DNA of 5,515 bases from JBFISM01 sp041608535 (GTDB lineage Bacteria > Actinomycetota > Acidimicrobiia > Spongiisociales > UBA5794), in assembly GCA_041608535.1 (NCBI GenBank), contig JBFISM010000184.1, forward strand, positions 1 through 5,515, written 5' to 3'. The translations under genes and the position numbers were made by a program. The notes beneath the pieces are model-generated. The model did not search any database, was not told the origin of the DNA, and was given only the letters and a program-made list of their open reading frames with translations. Below are positions 1-5,515 of this stretch, piece after piece (within the stretch, counting starts at the first letter, position 1; every line of letters starts with the position of its first letter).

Positions 1-438
1 CCGACCGTCGTCCTGTGGGGGGTGGGCGACCCCGGGAACGTTGGCGCCATCATCCGCAGTGCGGCTGCCTTCGGGTTCGCCGTGGCCGTGGTCGAGGGAT
101 CGGCTGATCCCTGGGCCCCCAAGACGATCCGGGCCGGAGCAGCGGCCCAGTTCCACACCAACGTCATCCCGCTCCGGGCCGAAGATGCACTCGATCAGCT
201 TGCGGCTGCCGGTTTGGAGCTCTGTGTCGCCGTGCCCGCGGGCGGCATCGCCCCCGAGTCACTGGCCGGTGCAGCACGTGCGCTCATCATCGGCAACGAA
301 GCTCACGGACTTCCCGACACCGTGCAGGCCCGGGCCGATCACCGGCTCAGCATCCCGATGCCAGGAGCCATTGACAGTCTCAATGCTGCGGTGGCCGCCG
401 GGATCTTGCTCTATCTGCTGCGCACGCCGACGCAATGA
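1..438 (+). CDS. SpoU/TrmH-family RNA 2'-O-ribose methyltransferase, C-terminal part (5' end outside window)
   Basis: This enzyme family transfers a methyl group from S-adenosylmethionine to the 2'-hydroxyl of a ribose in rRNA or tRNA. The reading frame is open from base 1 and ends at TGA 436-438, giving 145 codons. The family is usually about 240-270 residues, so the N-terminal substrate-binding part lies upstream, and the in-frame GTG at 22 is an internal valine rather than a start. All three SpoU motifs are visible, numbered from base 1: DPGNVGAIIR (residues 10-19, with the conserved N13 and R19), IIGNEAHGL (96-104, with E100) and IPMPGAIDSLNAAVAAGI (from about 118, with S126-L127-N128). 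These form the knotted SAM-binding site. SLNAAVAA is a mild variant of the usual SLNV(S/A)VAA. A methyltransferase of this family just before pheST is familiar in Actinomycetota (often annotated tsnR or as a 23S rRNA methyltransferase). The target nucleotide cannot be told from this fragment. Confidence 0.93.
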   Translation, partial: PTVVLWGVGDPGNVGAIIRSAAAFGFAVAVVEGSADPWAPKTIRAGAAAQFHTNVIPLRAEDALDQLAAAGLELCVAVPAGGIAPESLAGAARALIIGNEAHGLPDTVQARADHRLSIPMPGAIDSLNAAVAAGILLYLLRTPTQ

Positions 439-474
439 CGACCGTGAACGCCGCACCACCCGAAGCCCGTGCGA

Positions 475-480
475 TACACT
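475..480 (+). promoter_or_regulatory. Candidate -10 box (TACACT) of a pheS-operon promoter, leaderless spacing
   Basis: TACACT fits the actinobacterial housekeeping -10 pattern TANNNT. Exactly six bases separate it from the ATG at 487, so transcription would start at or next to that ATG, as in leaderless actinobacterial mRNAs. A -35 element is not convincing: the bases at the right distance (452-457, CGCACC) match TTGACA poorly. The box lies in the gap after the methyltransferase gene, where a promoter is expected. The call rests on one hexamer and its spacing, so it could be chance. Confidence 0.42.
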
Positions 481-486
481 GCTGCC

Positions 487-564
487 ATGGATCGGTTGGC
501 AGGACGCCGCCAGTTGTACGCATTTACACGCCGGGCAGAGGACCGTCGGCGCTTGCGCATCTGA
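487..564 (+). CDS. Possible leaderless short ORF (25 aa, Arg-rich) upstream of pheST; candidate leader peptide
   Basis: An ATG six bases after the TACACT box opens a 25-codon frame that ends at TGA 562-564, 21 bases before the terminator stem. The peptide begins MDRLAGRRQLYAFTRR and has nine arginines (positions 3, 7, 8, 15, 16, 20, 21, 22, 24), one Tyr (11) and one Phe (13, codon TTT). It has no Shine-Dalgarno sequence, which suits translation from the 5' end of a leaderless mRNA. A short ORF followed by an intrinsic terminator and then an aminoacyl-tRNA synthetase operon is the arrangement used for ribosome-mediated attenuation, as in enterobacterial pheL-pheST. Unlike PheL it lacks a run of Phe codons, so the sensed signal, if any, is unclear. 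It may instead be a chance ORF, since such short frames are common in GC-rich DNA. No signal peptide or membrane segment is visible. Confidence 0.4.
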   Translation: MDRLAGRRQLYAFTRRAEDRRRLRI

Positions 565-590
565 TCGCCACTCCGACTCCGCACTGCCCG
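532..590 (+). other. Possible antiterminator pairing competing with the pheS leader terminator
   Basis: CGGGCAG at 532-538 is perfectly complementary to CTGCCCG at 584-590. The second segment contains the first five bases of the terminator's 5' arm (586-590), so the two structures exclude each other. The upstream arm lies inside the short ORF, around codons 16-18, where a translating ribosome would mask it. A smaller hairpin is also possible between GTCGG (545-549) and CCGAC (573-577). Seven pairs across a 45-base loop is modest and could arise by chance in GC-rich DNA. Confidence 0.25.
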
Positions 591-613
591 AAGCCGAGCT
601 TCGGGCTCTTTTT
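586..613 (+). terminator. Intrinsic (Rho-independent) terminator just upstream of pheS
   Basis: The sequence shows a perfect 9-bp stem, GCCCGAAGC (586-594) with GCTTCGGGC (598-606), a 3-base loop CGA, and then TCTTTTT (607-613). This is the standard GC-rich hairpin plus U-tract. It lies 147 bases after the methyltransferase stop and its U-tract ends 20 bases before the pheS ATG. It may terminate read-through from the upstream gene, act as the regulated terminator of a pheST attenuator, or both. The short gap to pheS makes a separate downstream promoter hard to fit, which favours conditional read-through. Confidence 0.87.
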
Positions 614-633
614 ATGGAAGCACCGACACTCCC

Positions 634-1671
634 ATGAGCCATGATCGAACAATGAGCGAACCCCACTTGGACCTGTCTGAGGTGATCGCCGTCGGCCAGA
701 GCGCCGGCGAGGAGATCGCGGCGGCCGGCACGCTCGAGGAGCTGACGGCACTCAGAGAACGATTGATCGGTCGCGATTCGGCAATTGCTCGCGCCCGTCG
801 TGGGCTCGGTGATCTGCCGGCCGACCAACGTCCCGCTGCCGGCAAGACCATCTCTGCTGTCGCCGATGCCGTCACCGTACAGCTCGAAGAACGACGTACC
901 GAGCTCGCCGCGCACGCGGAGCTGGCCACTTTGCGTCGGGACGCAACCGACGTCAGCCTCCCCGGTCGCCGTCCGGAGCGAGGCTCGTTTCACGCCATCA
1001 ACCAGGTGATGGACGAGATGATCGACATCTTCGTCTCCATCGGTTACGCAGTCGCCGACGGGCCGGAGGCGGAAACGGAGTTCTACAACTTCACCGCTCT
1101 GAACATGCCGCCGACCCATCCCGCCCGACTCGAGACCGACACGTTGTATCTGGAGTACGGCGATCGAGCCGAGGAGATCCTGCTGCGCACCCACACCTCC
1201 CCGATGCAGGCGCGCTACATGGAGGAGCACGATCCGCCGGTGCATGTCGTCGTCCCCGGCAGGGTGTTCCGTCGGGATCCGCTCGATGCAACCCACTCAC
1301 CCGTCTTCCACCAGATGGAGGGACTCGCCGTCGCCGAAGGTGTCACGTTCGCCGATCTCAAAGGCACGTTGTTCTACTTCGCCAAGGAGTTCTTCGGACC
1401 CGCCACCAAGGTCAAGTTCCTCCCCGACTACTTCCCGTTCACCGAGCCCTCGGCGCAGATGCTGGTGTGGACCAACGACCGCTGGCTCGAGCTGCTGGGA
1501 TGCGGCATGGTGAACCCGGCTGTGTTCGAGCACGTCGGGTATGACCCGGACATCGTGACCGGCTTCGCTTTCGGTATGGGTGCCGACAGAATGGCGATGG
1601 TGCGGCATGGGGTTGACAACCTGCGTTTGCTCCTCGAGCCCGACGTGCGGGTCTTGAGGCAATTCCGATGA
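634..1671 (+). CDS. pheS: Phenylalanyl-tRNA synthetase alpha subunit
   Basis: PheS carries the active site of the cytoplasmic class II (alpha-beta)2 enzyme that activates phenylalanine with ATP and charges tRNA-Phe. The 345-residue length is normal. Residues 1-105 form the charged, helical N-terminal region (predicted coiled coil) that contacts tRNA. The catalytic core follows, with motif 1 around GYAVADGPEAE (137-147), RTHTSPMQARYM (185-196), motif 2 RVFRRDPLDATHSPVFHQMEG (210-230), the Phe pocket FPFTEPSA (267-274) and motif 3 GFAFGMGADRMAM (310-322). A312 matches the E. coli Ala294 pocket residue. Motif 3 has Asp318 where E. coli has Glu, a conservative change. The start is uncertain: ATG 634 and in-frame ATG 652 (residue 7) both lack a good Shine-Dalgarno (GGAAG at 616-620 is 13 bases from 634). 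It overlaps pheT by four bases (ATGA), so the two subunits are probably translationally coupled. Confidence 0.97.
   Translation: MSHDRTMSEPHLDLSEVIAVGQSAGEEIAAAGTLEELTALRERLIGRDSAIARARRGLGDLPADQRPAAGKTISAVADAVTVQLEERRTELAAHAELATLRRDATDVSLPGRRPERGSFHAINQVMDEMIDIFVSIGYAVADGPEAETEFYNFTALNMPPTHPARLETDTLYLEYGDRAEEILLRTHTSPMQARYMEEHDPPVHVVVPGRVFRRDPLDATHSPVFHQMEGLAVAEGVTFADLKGTLFYFAKEFFGPATKVKFLPDYFPFTEPSAQMLVWTNDRWLELLGCGMVNPAVFEHVGYDPDIVTGFAFGMGADRMAMVRHGVDNLRLLLEPDVRVLRQFR
1656..1659 (+). promoter_or_regulatory. Ribosome binding site for pheT
   Basis: GAGG lies inside the end of pheS, eight bases before the pheT ATG at 1668. With the ATGA overlap it supports this start and coupled translation of the two subunits. 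Confidence 0.6.
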
Positions 1672-4067
1672 AGTTCACGCTCGACTGGCTCAGCGACTTC
1701 GTCGATTTGACGGGCCGCGATTCGCAGGAGATCGCCGATGCGTTGGAGAGCCTCGGACACGAGGTCGAACAGATGACCCCGATTGAATATCCGTTCACCG
1801 GCGTGGTGATCGGCAGGGTGCTCGAGGTGGGGTCACATCCCAACGCCGACAAAGTCCGACTGTGCCGAGTGGACATCGGGGACGAAGAGTCCGAGATCAT
1901 CTGCGGGGCGTGGAACTTCGAGGCCGGCGCCGTCGTCCCGGTTGCAGTCCCGGGTGCGGTGCTCGGTGGCGACTTCGAGATCACCAGACGCACCATCCGC
2001 GGCGTTGTCTCCAACGGGATGATCTGCTCGGAGCAGGAGTTGCAACTCGGCGAGGAATCCGCGGGGATCATGGTGCTCGACGACGAGTTTCCCGAGGCCA
2101 TCGACCGGGTTGGACAGAGCCTCACGGTGCTCTTGCCGGAGGGCGACGTCATCTACGACGTAGCCATCACACCGAACCGGCCCGACGCCATGTCTGTGCT
2201 CGGCCTGGCCCGCGACCTCGCTGCGCTGTACGACGTGCCCTTGCGAACCCCGGCAATAGAGCTCGAGGAACATCATCCGGAGACGACTGCAACCGTGACG
2301 ATCCTCGACGCCGAGGCTTGCCCGCGATTTGCGGGTCGAGAGGTACGGGGGATCGAGGTGGGGCCGTCCCCGCTGTGGATGCGCCGCAGGTTGGCGGCCG
2401 CCGGGGTCCGCCCGATCAGCAACGTCGTCGACGCCAGCAACTACGCCATGATCGAGTTGGGGCATCCGACACATGCCTTCGACCTCGATCGGCTCGGTGA
2501 CACGGTGATCGTGCGCCGGGCCGATGCCGGGGAGACGGTGGTGACGCTCGACGGCCAGGACCGGGATCTGCTGCCCGGAGACATCGTGGTCGCGGACGCC
2601 ACCGAGCCGGTCGCTCTGGCCGGGATCATGGGTGGTCTCGAGACGGAGGTCCACGACGACACCACGCGATTGCTCATCGAGGCGGCCTACTGGGATCCGC
2701 CGAGCATCCTGCTCACCTCGAAGCGACTGGGTCTGCGGTCCGAGGCTTCGGCCCGGTTCGAGCGCGGCATGGACCCGAGCTTCTGTGCACTCGCCGCCGA
2801 TCGTGTAGCCCAGCTGCTCGTGCAGATTGCAGGTGGACGGGCGATGGCCGGGCCCGTCGACGCATACCCCGCGGTCATCGAGCCACTCGAGATCCCATTT
2901 CCAATCGCCGAAGTGCCCCGCCACTTGGGAATCGAGCTCGACGCCGCCGAGGTGACGAGCTTGCTGGAACGGCTCGGCTTCGCCGTGGCCGGGGAGGACC
3001 CACTCCTCGTGACCATCCCCACGCGGCGCCCCGACGTACGACGCAGCATCGACCTCGTCGAGGAGGTGGGGCGGCTCCATGGATACGATTCGATTCCCAC
3101 CCATGTCGCGACCGGGCAGGGCGGCGGGATCCCAGCACCGCTACGACGGATGCGGCGGCTACGTTCCGTCATGGTTGGCGCCGGTTACCACGAGGTGGTG
3201 ACGTTCTCGTTCATCGGGGGCGCCGACATGGACGGCCTGGGGCTTCCCGAGACCGATGCCCGACGGGCCACCATCGCAGTGACCAACCCACTGCGAGACG
3301 AAGAAGGCGTCATGCGTACGACGCTCCTCCCTGGTCTGCTCAAGGCAGCCGCACTCAACGTGAGCCGGCGGGTGCTCGACGTGGCGCTCTTCGAGACGGG
3401 CCGGGTGTTCCTGCCGGGCGCCGGCAAGCTGCCCGAGCAGCCGACCCACCTCGGGTTCATCCGCACGGGCCGAGTCGGTGTCGATTGGGAGGGCGGTGGC
3501 CGGGAGGTCGACGTACGTGATGCCACAGGGCTGTGGGAGGTGATTGCCACCGATCTCGGGATCAACGAGCGGTTGCGGCGACCTGCAGCGACACCCGAGT
3601 TCCATCCCGGTCGCGCTGCCGAAGTGCTCGTCGCCGGCACAGCGGTCGGTGTGGTTGGTGAGATCCACCCCCGGGTTGCCGCAGCATTCGGTCTGACCGG
3701 TCGGGTGATTGCCGGTGAGATCGAGACAGACGTACTCACCATGGACCGGGCGCCGTTCCAGCTCTCGGCCCCGAGCAACTTCCCGCCCGCGGTGTTCGAT
3801 CTGGCGTTCGAGTTGGATGCGGCCGTCCCCGCGGCGGACGTGCTCGCGGCAATAGACGACGCCGGGGCGGATCCACTCGAGACCGTGACGATCTTCGACG
3901 TCTTCACAGGACCGCCCCTCGCCGCCGGTCGCAAGTCCATCGCCGTCAACGTGACGTTACGGGCCCACGATCGAACGCTGACGGATGAGGAGGCACGAGA
4001 GGTTCGCAAGCGCATCGCCGACCGTGTGGCCGCAGCAACGGGCGGCGCCGTGAGAGGAGAGGTGTGA
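1668..4067 (+). CDS. pheT: Phenylalanyl-tRNA synthetase beta subunit
   Basis: PheT is the large beta subunit of (alpha-beta)2 PheRS. It binds tRNA-Phe and hydrolyses mischarged Tyr-tRNA-Phe. At 799 residues it is full length and all usual domains are present. The N-terminal B1 part (1-40) is followed by an EMAP-II/OB-like tRNA-binding domain (about 41-150) with SHPNADKVRLCRVD, VPVAVPGAVLGG and SNGMICSEQEL. The B3/B4 editing domain (about 215-395) has VVDASNYAMIELGHPTHAFD (H269 in THAFD) and SARFERGMDP (361-370). The B5 domain (about 404-476) has TIPTRRPDVRRSIDLVEEVGRLHGYDSIP. A degenerate synthetase-like core spans about 485-690, with NPLRDEEGVMRTTLLPGLL (540-558). The FDX-ACB anticodon-binding domain (about 700-799) has FPPAVFDLAFELD and TLTDEEAREVRKRI. 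It overlaps pheS by four bases and argF by one. Confidence 0.98.
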   Translation: MKFTLDWLSDFVDLTGRDSQEIADALESLGHEVEQMTPIEYPFTGVVIGRVLEVGSHPNADKVRLCRVDIGDEESEIICGAWNFEAGAVVPVAVPGAVLGGDFEITRRTIRGVVSNGMICSEQELQLGEESAGIMVLDDEFPEAIDRVGQSLTVLLPEGDVIYDVAITPNRPDAMSVLGLARDLAALYDVPLRTPAIELEEHHPETTATVTILDAEACPRFAGREVRGIEVGPSPLWMRRRLAAAGVRPISNVVDASNYAMIELGHPTHAFDLDRLGDTVIVRRADAGETVVTLDGQDRDLLPGDIVVADATEPVALAGIMGGLETEVHDDTTRLLIEAAYWDPPSILLTSKRLGLRSEASARFERGMDPSFCALAADRVAQLLVQIAGGRAMAGPVDAYPAVIEPLEIPFPIAEVPRHLGIELDAAEVTSLLERLGFAVAGEDPLLVTIPTRRPDVRRSIDLVEEVGRLHGYDSIPTHVATGQGGGIPAPLRRMRRLRSVMVGAGYHEVVTFSFIGGADMDGLGLPETDARRATIAVTNPLRDEEGVMRTTLLPGLLKAAALNVSRRVLDVALFETGRVFLPGAGKLPEQPTHLGFIRTGRVGVDWEGGGREVDVRDATGLWEVIATDLGINERLRRPAATPEFHPGRAAEVLVAGTAVGVVGEIHPRVAAAFGLTGRVIAGEIETDVLTMDRAPFQLSAPSNFPPAVFDLAFELDAAVPAADVLAAIDDAGADPLETVTIFDVFTGPPLAAGRKSIAVNVTLRAHDRTLTDEEAREVRKRIADRVAAATGGAVRGEV
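4055..4059 (+). promoter_or_regulatory. Ribosome binding site deciding the argF start (ATG 4067)
   Basis: AGGAG, inside the longer purine run GAGAGGAGAGG (4052-4062), ends seven bases before ATG 4067 but only four before the alternative GTG 4064. The spacing favours ATG 4067, which shares one base with the pheT stop (TGATG). Confidence 0.7.
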
Positions 4068-4993
4068 TGGGTGACTTCCTCGAGGTCACCGACCTTGGTG
4101 TCGGTGGGCTGGCCGAGGTGCTGCAGCGGGCCGCTGCGGTGAAGCGGTACGACAGAGAGAGCCGTGGACTGCTCGCGGGCACCCACCTCGGTCTCTTTTT
4201 CGAGAAGCCGTCGCTGCGAACCCGAGTCTCGTGCGAGGTCGCAGCAAACCAACTCGGATGTCATGCCTACGTGTTGAAGGCGGACGAGATCGGGCTCGGC
4301 GAGCGAGAGGCGGTCGAGGACGTCGCCCGAGTTCTCAACCGCTACCTCGATGTGTTGGCCCTTCGCGTGTTCGATCACCGGCATCTCGAGACGATGGCAG
4401 CGCACGCCACAGCACCCGTGATCAACCTGCTGTCGGATCGAAGCCACCCGTGCCAGGCGCTCGCCGATCTGCAGACCGTTGCCGAGCATCGACCACTTGC
4501 CGGGGCCACCCTCACCTACGTCGGCGACGGCAACAACGTGTGCCACTCGCTGATGCTGGCCGGGGCGATGGCGGCCATGCATGTTCGGGTGGCGTCTCCG
4601 GCCGGCTACGGCCCAGCGGACGACGTCCAGGTGGAGGCCACCCGGATCGCAGGCGAGACCGGCGGTTCCATCGCGGTCTACGGAGATCCCAAGGAGGCGA
4701 TCGAGGGCACCGATGTCGTGTACACCGACGTGTGGGCCTCGATGGGTCAAGAAGCCGAAGTGGCCGAGCGCAATGCCCGGTTCGCAGGATTCCAGGTCGA
4801 TGAGGCTGCTTTCGCCCTTGCCGGAGACGACGCCATCTTCCTCCACTGCCTTCCGGCACACCGCGGTGAGGAGGTGACAGCCGGCGTGATGGAACACGAG
4901 CGCTCGCGAGTGTTCGATCAGGCGGAGAACCGGATGCATGCCTTCAAGGCACTGCTCCTGCAACTGGTCGAGCTGCCCAAGGGACGCGGTTGA
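4067..4993 (+). CDS. argF: Ornithine carbamoyltransferase
   Basis: The enzyme makes citrulline from ornithine and carbamoyl phosphate in the arginine pathway; it acts in the cytoplasm, normally as a trimer. From ATG 4067 it has 308 residues, normal for the family. The N-terminal carbamoyl-phosphate domain shows FFEKPSLRTRVSCEVA (44-59), with S49-L50-R51-T52-R53 where many OTCases have STRTR, and SHPCQALADL (126-135). The ornithine domain shows YVGDGNNVCHSL (151-162), DVWASMGQE (221-229, the DxxxSMG loop) and HCLPAHRGEEVT (260-271). The end has QAENRMHAFKALL (285-297), with Phe where QKA is usual. SMG and HCLPA favour OTCase over aspartate carbamoyltransferase. N-acetyl- or N-succinylornithine carbamoyltransferases also deviate at the STRTR motif, but the rest reads as ordinary OTCase. 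GTG 4064 is an alternative start. It sits in the pheST operon with no argC, J, B or D between, and its end overlaps the next gene by four bases. Confidence 0.95.
   Translation: MGDFLEVTDLGVGGLAEVLQRAAAVKRYDRESRGLLAGTHLGLFFEKPSLRTRVSCEVAANQLGCHAYVLKADEIGLGEREAVEDVARVLNRYLDVLALRVFDHRHLETMAAHATAPVINLLSDRSHPCQALADLQTVAEHRPLAGATLTYVGDGNNVCHSLMLAGAMAAMHVRVASPAGYGPADDVQVEATRIAGETGGSIAVYGDPKEAIEGTDVVYTDVWASMGQEAEVAERNARFAGFQVDEAAFALAGDDAIFLHCLPAHRGEEVTAGVMEHERSRVFDQAENRMHAFKALLLQLVELPKGRG
4979..4983 (+). promoter_or_regulatory. Ribosome binding site for the TTG start of the glycosylase gene
   Basis: AAGGG lies six bases before TTG 4990, inside the last codons of argF. It supports a TTG start overlapping the argF stop (TTGA). 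The next in-frame candidate, GTG 4999, has only GAGG at three bases, which is too close. Confidence 0.5.
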
Positions 4994-5515
4994 GGCGCGT
5001 GGGGACCAGCCTCCCGCCGGCACTCCACACAGGCAGCGTGTTCGATGCGGCGATGGCACTGCTCGGGATGCGGCTGCGCACGCAATTCGACGACAACATC
5101 ACCGAGGTGGCACTCACCGAGGTCGAGGCCTACAACGGGCCCAACGATCCGGCCAGCCATGCCTTTCGGGGAAAGACGCCACGGAACGCCACGATGTTCG
5201 GGCCACCGGGACGGTTGTATGTCTACCGCAGCTATGGGATCCACTGGTGCATGAACGTCGTGACCGGGCCACCCGACGATCCCGCGGCGGTTCTGCTCCG
5301 TGGCGGGATGATCACCCGCGGAGAGCGCATCGCCGCCATGCGGCGACGGCGGACGGATCACCTCACCGACGGACCCGGGAAGCTGGCGCAGGCGCTCGGG
5401 GTGCACGGCGGTCATGACGGGGCGTCGTTGACCACCGGACCGGTCCGCCTTCTCGAAGCCGTTCACGAGGTCGTCAGTGTGGAGCGCACCCCGCGCATCG
5501 GCATCTCCCAAGCGG
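4990..5515 (+). CDS. mpg: 3-methyladenine (alkyladenine) DNA glycosylase, AAG/MPG family, 3' end outside window
   Basis: This monofunctional glycosylase removes alkylated and some deaminated purines, starting base-excision repair. The frame runs open to the window end, giving 175 residues of an expected 190-210. Numbered from TTG 4990, family motifs are TEVEAYNGPNDPASHAF (43-59), with the catalytic general base E46 (human Glu125), Y48 (human Tyr127) and H57 (human His136). Next come TPRNATMFGPPGRLYVYRSYG (63-83), WCMNVV (86-91, N89 matching human Asn169), AVLLRGG (100-106) and DGPGKLAQALG (127-137). RIGIS (169-173) is the usual near-C-terminal segment, so little is missing. The start is uncertain: TTG 4990 has a spaced Shine-Dalgarno and a 4-base overlap with argF, while GTG 4999 and GTG 5038 are alternatives. 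No gap or terminator separates it from argF, so it is probably co-transcribed. The direct link to arginine synthesis is probably only positional. Confidence 0.95.
   Translation, partial: MRRVGTSLPPALHTGSVFDAAMALLGMRLRTQFDDNITEVALTEVEAYNGPNDPASHAFRGKTPRNATMFGPPGRLYVYRSYGIHWCMNVVTGPPDDPAAVLLRGGMITRGERIAAMRRRRTDHLTDGPGKLAQALGVHGGHDGASLTTGPVRLLEAVHEVVSVERTPRIGISQA

Noticed and set aside
459..467. CCCGAAGCC, repeated at 587-595 in the terminator 5' arm
   Set aside because: It lies upstream of the predicted transcription start, so it would not be in the leader RNA. A 9-base repeat in GC-rich DNA may be chance.
439..613. T-box riboswitch controlling the synthetase operon
   Set aside because: I could not find the T-box consensus or a stem I specifier structure in this short leader; only the terminator element is present.
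435..644. + strand 69-codon frame starting at the methyltransferase stop (ATGA) and running into pheS
   Set aside because: It reads straight through the terminator hairpin and overlaps the pheS start, and its sequence is not protein-like. The shorter 487-564 ORF with the promoter spacing is the better candidate.
259..1296. Minus-strand open frame of 345 codons across the methyltransferase end, the leader and pheS
   Set aside because: It crosses the terminator and two well-supported + strand genes, with no domain recognised.
1833..3104. Minus-strand open frame of 423 codons opposite pheT
   Set aside because: It is a shadow of pheT with biased composition and no recognisable domain.
3185..5059. 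Long open frame on the minus strand (624 codons) opposite pheT, argF and the glycosylase start
   Set aside because: It is antisense to genes with unmistakable family motifs and shows no recognisable motif itself. Long antisense frames are expected in GC-rich coding DNA.

Overview
The window looks like chromosomal housekeeping DNA from a high-GC Gram-positive bacterium (Actinomycetota). Codons are rich in G/C at third positions, every stop codon seen is TGA, genes overlap by 1-4 bases, and there is a candidate leaderless start (a TANNNT box six bases before an ATG). The order SpoU/TrmH-type RNA methyltransferase, pheS, pheT, arginine gene(s), 3-methyladenine DNA glycosylase recalls the actinobacterial neighbourhood in which an RNA methyltransferase and pheST precede the arg cluster. 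Here the arg part is reduced to argF alone. The exact class (for example Acidimicrobiia) is a guess.

Layout, all on the + strand: (1) 1-438, the C-terminal part of a SpoU/TrmH-family RNA 2'-O-ribose methyltransferase. (2) 439-633, a non-trivial leader region holding a candidate promoter -10 box (475-480), a possible leaderless 25-codon ORF (487-564) and a near-perfect intrinsic terminator (586-613) that ends only 20 bases before pheS. (3) 634-1671 pheS and 1668-4067 pheT, the two subunits of phenylalanyl-tRNA synthetase. (4) 4067-4993 argF, ornithine carbamoyltransferase. (5) 4990-5515, the start of an alkyladenine (3-methyladenine) DNA glycosylase gene, cut by the window end.

From pheS onward the four genes overlap end to start and are probably one operon. 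It joins tRNA charging (PheST), arginine synthesis (ArgF) and base-excision repair (the glycosylase). The most interesting part is the leader. A terminator so close to pheS must be read through at least some of the time, unless a promoter sits on top of it. A short ORF and a competing RNA pairing lie just upstream, which is the layout of a transcription attenuator. The putative leader peptide has nine arginines and only one phenylalanine, so it does not look like the classical Phe-rich PheL. Everything else in the window is conserved and ordinary. I saw no mobile element, CRISPR array, tRNA or rRNA.
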